A stretch of 7,137 bases of DNA from Myxococcales bacterium (GTDB lineage Bacteria; Myxococcota; Bradymonadia; UBA7976; UBA1532). Location of the stretch: positions 1-7,137 of the forward strand of contig JAGQJJ010000193.1 of the NCBI GenBank assembly GCA_020430675.1, in the 5' to 3' direction. Positions 1-4,460 of this stretch are shown in pieces. The notes beneath the pieces were generated by a model, which was not told where the DNA came from, did no database searches, and worked only from the letters and a program-made list of their open reading frames with translations. Both the position numbers and the translations under genes were made by a program. How positions within the stretch are numbered: the stretch's first letter is position 1; the number at the start of each line of letters is the position of its first letter.

Positions 1-236
1 CGCGCGATCAGCGGCGCGGCGAGCGCGAGCAGGCGGTCGCCGCGCGCGCCGGCCGGCGCGATGACCCCCCAGCGCTGGCGCGACAGATCATTGGGATCGC
101 CGCCCTTGTCATACAGATGATCCGTCGAGAGCGCCGCGCGCGGCCGATCGGCGGCGGACTCGCCCGCCACCTGGTCCAGCCGCGGGCGGCCATCGTCGGG
201 GCTCGCGAGCAACAAGCGCTGCAGGCTGTCGGGCAT
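1..236 (-). CDS. Unrecognised protein, N-terminal 78 residues only (runs off the left edge)
   Basis: An open frame starts with ATG at 236-234 and stays open to the window edge, so no stop is visible. The product begins MPDSLQRLLLASPDDG and later contains a DLSRQRWGVIAP stretch followed by GARGDRLLALAAPLIA. The start is chosen because a strong purine-rich ribosome binding site lies 8 bases upstream and because the gene follows the M15 peptidase gene by 87 bases on the same strand. There is no signal peptide; the beginning looks soluble, with a short hydrophobic run at about residues 7-11 and another at 70-77. I do not recognise the family with confidence. The QRWGVIAP/GDRLL pattern feels like a conserved motif of proteins found near C25-like proteases, but that is recollection and cannot be tested here. 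It is probably a member of the same operon. Alternative readings of the stretch in other frames have no comparable start signal. Confidence 0.6.
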   Translation of the reverse strand, partial: MPDSLQRLLLASPDDGRPRLDQVAGESAADRPRAALSTDHLYDKGGDPNDLSRQRWGVIAPAGARGDRLLALAAPLIA

Positions 237-244
237 GACTCAGG

Positions 245-252
245 CTCCCCTT
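245..252 (-). promoter_or_regulatory. Ribosome binding site for the gene starting at 236
   Basis: Read on the minus strand this is AAGGGGAG, separated by 8 bases from the ATG at 236. It is a good anti-16S match and is the main evidence that the partial frame at the left edge is a real gene beginning here. Confidence 0.55.
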
Positions 253-323
253 CCGGTGCGCCAAAGGCGTCGATCGGCGCCCTCGGTCGATCGAGTCGTT
301 TCCTGCCAGGCCCGAAGCCAGGC

Positions 324-1127
324 TCAACCCAGGTCTTCGTCCGAAGGCACCTCGACATAGAGGTCCTCTTCGCTGGCATCAAAATGCACGCCCTTCTGCG
401 GCTGCCACCGATCGACGCCCGCCTCGCCCGTCTCCCATTCGCGGTAGCCGATCGGGTACTCCCAATGCCAGGGCTCGCGCTTGTAGGGATGCCATCCCGT
501 CCGCCAGGCGTTCTTGACCAGCCAGAGATAAAGCTCGGTCTTCTCCTGCTGGGGGATGGTCGCGCGCTTGGGTTCAAGGCCGCCGACGCCGATGTCCATG
601 GCCAGGCCCGTCTCATGCGGCGAGGCGAAGGCCATGAACTTGCGGCCCTCTTCGACCGAGCCATAGCGCTTGATCATCTCCTGCTCGTACTGCTCGCGCG
701 ACGTCCACTCGCTCGGCCGCCAGCCCGAGGTGAGCTTGAGTTCGATGCCCAGCTCGGCCTGGACCTCGGCGGCCAGACGCTTCATGCCTTCGGCCGCCAG
801 GCGATGCAGCTTCACCACGCGGCTGCTGGTCGACGGCCCGAGCACCATCAGGCTCGAGTCTTCGCGCATCGCGCCATACCGGTCGAGGCGCACCCGCTTC
901 TCGACGAAGGGGCAAGGCACACCCAACGCCTCGCACATCTTGGCGTCGACAAAGCCGGTGACCTCGAAGCCATTCTCTTCCTGCCAGTCGCTGACCGCGC
1001 CGGCCGTGCCTTTGCCATAGGCACCGTCGGCGGCGAGTCCCAGCGCCGCCTGGAGCAGCATGATGCCCTCCTTGGCGCCCGGGTCGAAACGGTGCTGGTT
1101 TTCCCACATCAGGATTGAGCTCGTCAT
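324..1127 (-). CDS. Peptidoglycan-binding plus M15 (VanY-type) D,D-carboxypeptidase/endopeptidase, no signal peptide
   Basis: This 267-residue protein should bind peptidoglycan and cleave D-Ala-containing peptide stems or cross-links with a zinc ion. Residues about 15-67 match the PG_binding_1 repeat (a LLQAALGL core, then DGAYGKGTAGAV and TGFVDAKM). Residues about 100-225 form the M15/VanY catalytic domain: SGWRP at 134-138, the zinc motif SPHETGLAMD with His171 and Asp178, and EPWHW at 218-222 with catalytic Glu218 and third zinc ligand His221. All expected active-site residues are present. The C-terminal 40 residues are acidic. The ATG at 1127 is preceded by AAGAGGAG at 5-base spacing. The N-terminus (MTSSILMWENQHRF) has no hydrophobic leader or lipobox, which is odd for a wall enzyme and recalls phage endolysins or effectors released by lysis or injection. 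It follows the 106-residue gene by 40 bases, so it is probably co-transcribed. The family call is firm; the role in this locus is inferred. Confidence 0.9.
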   Translation of the reverse strand: MTSSILMWENQHRFDPGAKEGIMLLQAALGLAADGAYGKGTAGAVSDWQEENGFEVTGFVDAKMCEALGVPCPFVEKRVRLDRYGAMREDSSLMVLGPSTSSRVVKLHRLAAEGMKRLAAEVQAELGIELKLTSGWRPSEWTSREQYEQEMIKRYGSVEEGRKFMAFASPHETGLAMDIGVGGLEPKRATIPQQEKTELYLWLVKNAWRTGWHPYKREPWHWEYPIGYREWETGEAGVDRWQPQKGVHFDASEEDLYVEVPSDEDLG

Positions 1128-1132
1128 GCCGT

Positions 1133-1140
1133 CTCCTCTT
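1133..1140 (-). promoter_or_regulatory. Ribosome binding site of the M15 peptidase gene
   Basis: On the minus strand this reads AAGAGGAG and ends 5 bases before the ATG at 1127. It fixes the start used and gives this gene an initiation signal of its own instead of coupling to the gene upstream. Confidence 0.6.
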
Positions 1141-1167
1141 CGACCTCGCAGGGATCTGCAGGCCGTG

Positions 1168-1488
1168 TCAGTCCTTGGCCTGTTCTTTCTCGATGTCGAG
1201 TCGGCCGCGAATGATGGTCATCATGGTGTCGACCAGGGCCTTGCGCTCGTTGCGGGCCTGCTCGACCGACTTCTGGTGCTGCCGCAGGATGGCTTCGTCG
1301 ATCTTGCCGGCGGTGATCGGGATGCGATTGGTCGTGTCTCCGTCGAGCTCGACCTTGGTCTCGGCGCGCAGGAGCGACGTGCCCTGCTCGTCGATGGTAT
1401 GCGTCTCGACCTTCAGCGAAGTCAGGTCGTCGAGCATGCTCGACAACCGGGCGTACAGTTTCTCGGCGAACTCCAGCGAACTGCTCAT
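1168..1488 (-). CDS. Small stand-alone copy of the protease C-terminal domain (putative adaptor/regulator)
   Basis: This 106-residue soluble protein aligns over residues 7-93 with residues 613-711 of the C25-like protease encoded two genes upstream. Shared landmarks are DLTS (21-24), V-x-T-x-T (27-31), R-A-x-T (41-44), DGD (49-51), Pro57, GKID (61-64) and a helix with His71, Val75, Ala78 and Arg82. Hand alignment gives at least 24 identical positions with one 11-residue gap. Predicted order is helix, two or more strands, then a long C-terminal helix that ends in a charged tail. The ATG at 1488 overlaps the preceding stop as ATGA and has GGAGAG 5 bases upstream. The gene lies within a coding frame that is open further upstream, but that extension would overlap the 246-residue gene and lacks a better start. 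The homology is seen; a role as adaptor, competitor or oligomerisation partner of the protease is inference by analogy with effector-associated domains. Confidence 0.85.
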   Translation of the reverse strand: MSSSLEFAEKLYARLSSMLDDLTSLKVETHTIDEQGTSLLRAETKVELDGDTTNRIPITAGKIDEAILRQHQKSVEQARNERKALVDTMMTIIRGRLDIEKEQAKD

Positions 1489-2225
1489 GACGTCTCTCCA
1501 ATCGGCTCGGCGGTCTCGGCCGCCTGGTTGAAGGCATCGACCTCGTCGATGACCTGGCGAACAAAACGATAGATCGCCGGCAACGCGCTCAGCCCCCCGG
1601 CGGCGAGCAACGCGGCCGATCGGGCCGCGCCGGTCAGCACCACCAGGGCGAGGCGCAGCCGCGTCTGGCGAACGCGGACGGCCAGAGCGAGCGTCCGCGC
1701 GTGGTTGTCGGCGGTCTCGGGCGTGATCTCGGGGTCGACCACCAGGCAGGCGCTGCCCGTCCATCCGAGCGTCGAGCGCGCAACGACCCGCCCGGCGACC
1801 CGGGTCTCGACGTGCGCGACGCGCCGGACCGACGCGATGAGGGCCTCGAGCCGGGCCTCGATGGCTCGGATCTCATCGCTGATGGCATCGCCGATGCCAA
1901 ACGAGGCGCGGTCGGCCCGCGGGCGCAGCGCGGCAGCGAGCCGGTCTTCAGGTGTCTCGGCCCCGTCCTCATCCAAGGCGAACGCGGTGCGGGTGGGCCG
2001 GGCCGCGCGCTCGATGGCGACGCCGATGCGATCGGGCGCGTCGGCGATCGCGCCCTCGACCGCCGTCGTGCGTTTCTCGATGGCATCGAGCATCGCCGTC
2101 GCCGCCTCGGCCGCCTCGGGCAGATCGATCGCCCACCGCTCGTCGTGCGCGTCGGGCACGGCAAATGGGTCGAGCACAAAGCCGGCGCCGGGCGAGGGCG
2201 CCGCCGTGGCCGTGGGCGGTGTCAT
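1485..2225 (-). CDS. Unrecognised helical protein with C-terminal hydrophobic segment (possible divergent copy of the shared domain)
   Basis: The product is 246 residues and I do not recognise its family. Residues 1-25 are Pro/Ala-rich and probably disordered; 34-75 and 112-135 look alpha-helical (Ala/Glu-rich, with a possible coiled coil); 137-163 look like beta strands; and 188-222 are strongly hydrophobic (LRLALVVLTGA, then AALLAAGGLSALPAIY) and could be a membrane helix or hairpin. Residues about 124-186 show the same spacing landmarks as the shared protease/small-protein domain: ARL, then VET at 139-141, Pro165, and His175, Leu179, Ala182, Arg186. The match is weak and would need a profile comparison. 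The ATG at 2225 overlaps the protease stop by four bases (ATGA) and has only a poor ribosome binding site, so translation is probably coupled to the protease. Its stop in turn overlaps the next start. It could be a protease partner, a substrate or a membrane-acting effector; this is inference only. Confidence 0.8.
   Translation of the reverse strand: MTPPTATAAPSPGAGFVLDPFAVPDAHDERWAIDLPEAAEAATAMLDAIEKRTTAVEGAIADAPDRIGVAIERAARPTRTAFALDEDGAETPEDRLAAALRPRADRASFGIGDAISDEIRAIEARLEALIASVRRVAHVETRVAGRVVARSTLGWTGSACLVVDPEITPETADNHARTLALAVRVRQTRLRLALVVLTGAARSAALLAAGGLSALPAIYRFVRQVIDEVDAFNQAAETAEPIGETS
1494..1499 (-). promoter_or_regulatory. Ribosome binding site of the 106-residue gene
   Basis: GGAGAG on the minus strand, 5 bases before the ATG at 1488. 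It lies inside the end of the preceding coding region and supports the short start over longer upstream extensions of the frame. Confidence 0.5.
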
Positions 2226-4387
2226 CTGCCGCGATTGCTCCCACCAAACTGGCCGGTCACCGCGCCGATCAGGGCTTCGAGCATGCGGGCGCGGTGGGCC
2301 TGCGCCTCGTGCACCAGATCGCAGTGGGCCTTCCACAGCCCCGCGTCGATCTTGCCGTTGGCGGTGGGCACCCATGCCTTGACGTCCCCGTCGAAGGCGA
2401 TGCGCGTCAGGGCCCGCGGCTGGGCGAAGTCCTCCACCTTCTGGCCGGCGCGATGCGCCTCGGCCGCCTGCTCCGAGGTATAGGTCGTCACCTCGATGCT
2501 GGTCAGATCACTCGCCAGCCTTGCGAGCGCGTCACCGATGCGCTCCAGGAAGCCCGGACCCTTCGCGGCGGGGGCTTCGTCGGCCTGCGCCTCGTCCTTC
2601 TTGTCGCTGCCGAACCAGCCGAATGACTCGTTGACGACCCGGCCGCCGGGCCCATCGGCCTCGTCCCGGGGTCGGGGCGGTCCGGATGGGCCGCCGCGCG
2701 ATGCGCCCGCCCGGTAGGTCGGCGTGGCGGCCGGCGCCGAGGCGACCTCCGGCACCGCCGAAAGGTCGACCTGGCTCGGTCCGCCTTCGTCACCCACGCA
2801 GAGCCGCACCGCCGGGTCGCCGATGACCGCATAGTTGCGCGCGTCGTTGCTCGTCAACCACTGCTCGGCCATCCACGCCTCGTCTTCGTACTCATCGCTG
2901 AAGCCATCCTCCTGGTACTGGCTGATGGCGTTGGCGAGGTCGCTGGTCGAGGCCGCGTACCGCTCGTTGAAATAGTCCATGGCGCAGCCGACCGGATAGC
3001 CTTGCAGCAGGCTGTGCAGCGTGCTGCGGAACACCGCGAGTTGCGCGGCGTCGCTGCGCCGGCCCGACAGAAAGAACGAGGATCCCCACGCCCGGTCGAC
3101 ATGGCCGATCACCGCCAGCGCGCCGCCCTTCGGGTGGGCGAGCAGCCGCTGCGGCAACCGCGCGACAAAGGGTTGGCCCGCCAGTCGCTTGGCCCCCGCC
3201 GAGCCACCGGCGCCATCGCTCTTGCGGGTGACGCCCTTCTCGTAGACCTCGAAGCTGTCGCGCCCCGGCAACCCCGCGCCGTAGCAGGCGAAGTGGAAGG
3301 CCACGAGGCCGGCGACGCGCGCGTCGGCGGCCAGGTCGTCGCCGGCGAACAGGTCATCCTCGCGCGGCGTCTGGCCCAGGGTCCAATCCTGGCAGAGCAG
3401 CGCCCCGGTATGGGACCGATGCCATCCGTGCTCTTCGGGGTAGCGCAGGCCATGGCTCGCGGTCATGAGGAACGCGGGCGTGCGCGCGCCGCCGAGCAGC
3501 TCGCCGAGCTTTGCCTTGGTGCCGCCACCGATATCGGCGCCGTCGAGCGTCCAGGTGCCATGGGCCTCGACAAATGCGGGGTCGGCGAGCAGCTCGCCGC
3601 TGAGCCATTGGCTCAGCGGGGTCAGCAGCTGCGCGCTGCTCAACTCGGTCGCGCGATCGCCCCGCGTACAGGGGCCCCACATGGCCATCCGCCGGCCGAG
3701 CGAGAGCGACGAGGTCTCGGCGGCGACGACGCTCTGCGCGTAGCGGGCATACTCATCGACGGTGTCGAAGTGCAGCCGACCCACCGCGTATTGCACATCG
3801 AGCTGGTACTGGAAGCGATAGGGGATCTCTTCGGGGCTGCCCACCAGCAACACATAATAGGGGAACTTGTCGGGGTCGACCGCCGCGTTGCCATCAACCG
3901 GGGGCTCCTGCCGCCCGAAGAAGGTGGTCTTGGTCTCGACCCGCAGCGGGCCGGTCTCTTCGAGGGTCGCTTCGCCGTTCGGCGCGCCGATATTGTAATC
4001 GAGCGTCTTGAAGCGATGCTCGGCGACGCGGCTGGCCTGGGCGCGACGGTGCTCGATGAGCGGCGCGAGGGCCTCGCGAATCGCCGCCTGGCGCTGGGCG
4101 TGGGCCGCGGCATCTTCGCCGCGCAGGGTGCCCTTGCCGCGCAGACGGGGGAAGATGATCGCCCACCCGGCCTGCTCGATCTTGCGCGGGTCCACCCCGG
4201 CCGCCACCCGGAAGCTCGCCTTCTTCATGCGCCGCGCATGGGCGCCGAGGCCCGCGACCTCGTCGGTCTCAAGCTGGAGGGGCCGCCCCTTGGCGAGGTC
4301 GGCGAGGTCGTGCGTGCTCAGCGGCGGCAGCAGGTACCCGCCCGTCGCCCCGTCGATGCCGTTGAAGACCATCTTGTCGTCTTTCAT
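2222..4387 (-). CDS. C25/gingipain-like (caspase-fold, clan CD) cysteine protease with extra C-terminal domain
   Basis: This 721-residue cytoplasmic protein (no signal peptide) is predicted to cleave proteins with a His-Cys dyad: His312 in TASHGL and Cys368 in FHFACYGAG, each after a hydrophobic strand as clan CD enzymes require. Further C25-like landmarks are YYVLLVGSPEEIPY (177-190), DVQYAVGR (197-204), LPQRLLAHPKGGALAVIGHV (411-430), DRAWGSSF (431-438) and NYAVIGDPAVRL (518-529). The N-terminus (VFNGIDGATGGYLLPP) is typical of bacterial members as I recall them. Residues about 531-612 are a Pro/Gly/Arg-rich linker. Residues 613-711 are a separate domain also encoded alone by the gene at 1488-1168. 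The ATG at 4387 is chosen because it precedes the conserved N-terminus and has an AGAGG upstream; the frame is open further 5' but that part overlaps the WD40 gene and looks non-coding. The stop overlaps the next ATG. The dyad and fold assignment are confident; substrate and trigger are unknown. Confidence 0.92.
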   Translation of the reverse strand: MKDDKMVFNGIDGATGGYLLPPLSTHDLADLAKGRPLQLETDEVAGLGAHARRMKKASFRVAAGVDPRKIEQAGWAIIFPRLRGKGTLRGEDAAAHAQRQAAIREALAPLIEHRRAQASRVAEHRFKTLDYNIGAPNGEATLEETGPLRVETKTTFFGRQEPPVDGNAAVDPDKFPYYVLLVGSPEEIPYRFQYQLDVQYAVGRLHFDTVDEYARYAQSVVAAETSSLSLGRRMAMWGPCTRGDRATELSSAQLLTPLSQWLSGELLADPAFVEAHGTWTLDGADIGGGTKAKLGELLGGARTPAFLMTASHGLRYPEEHGWHRSHTGALLCQDWTLGQTPREDDLFAGDDLAADARVAGLVAFHFACYGAGLPGRDSFEVYEKGVTRKSDGAGGSAGAKRLAGQPFVARLPQRLLAHPKGGALAVIGHVDRAWGSSFFLSGRRSDAAQLAVFRSTLHSLLQGYPVGCAMDYFNERYAASTSDLANAISQYQEDGFSDEYEDEAWMAEQWLTSNDARNYAVIGDPAVRLCVGDEGGPSQVDLSAVPEVASAPAATPTYRAGASRGGPSGPPRPRDEADGPGGRVVNESFGWFGSDKKDEAQADEAPAAKGPGFLERIGDALARLASDLTSIEVTTYTSEQAAEAHRAGQKVEDFAQPRALTRIAFDGDVKAWVPTANGKIDAGLWKAHCDLVHEAQAHRARMLEALIGAVTGQFGGSNRGR

Positions 4388-4390
4388 CTG

Positions 4391-4403
4391 CCTCTCATCC
4401 CTT
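4391..4403 (-). promoter_or_regulatory. Purine-rich ribosome binding region of the protease gene
   Basis: On the minus strand this reads AAGGGATGAGAGG and ends 3 bases before the ATG at 4387. AGAGG is rather close, while AAGGGA is somewhat far (9 bases), so either element may serve. It favours Met1 over Met6, which has no such element at suitable distance. Confidence 0.4.
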
Positions 4404-4460
4404 CGTCGAGCCTGGCCCAAAAGTGCGCGAGCGAGGCCGACCTGAACGCCGCGCCGCCCA

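Noticed and set aside
270..294. A 7-bp hairpin built on two CGATCG words in the gap between the M15 gene and the left gene
   Set aside because: The stem is short, the 11-base loop is large and no T tract follows on the minus strand, so it is not a convincing terminator or operator. CGATCG is common in this composition.
117..1118. A 333-codon + strand open frame
   Set aside because: It is antisense to the M15 peptidase, whose zinc motif and ribosome binding site are clear. The + strand product shows no domain pattern.
2226..2375. A longer start for the 246-residue protein, extending into the protease gene
   Set aside because: The extension reads through the coding region of the protease's C-terminal domain in another frame and is Arg-rich. 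The ATGA overlap gives a natural start at 2225.
2649..2692. An 8-bp inverted repeat (GGCCCATC / GATGGGCC) with a 28-base loop
   Set aside because: It lies inside the protease linker-coding region, where Pro/Gly codons make G/C-rich complementary words likely by chance; nothing else suggests a function.
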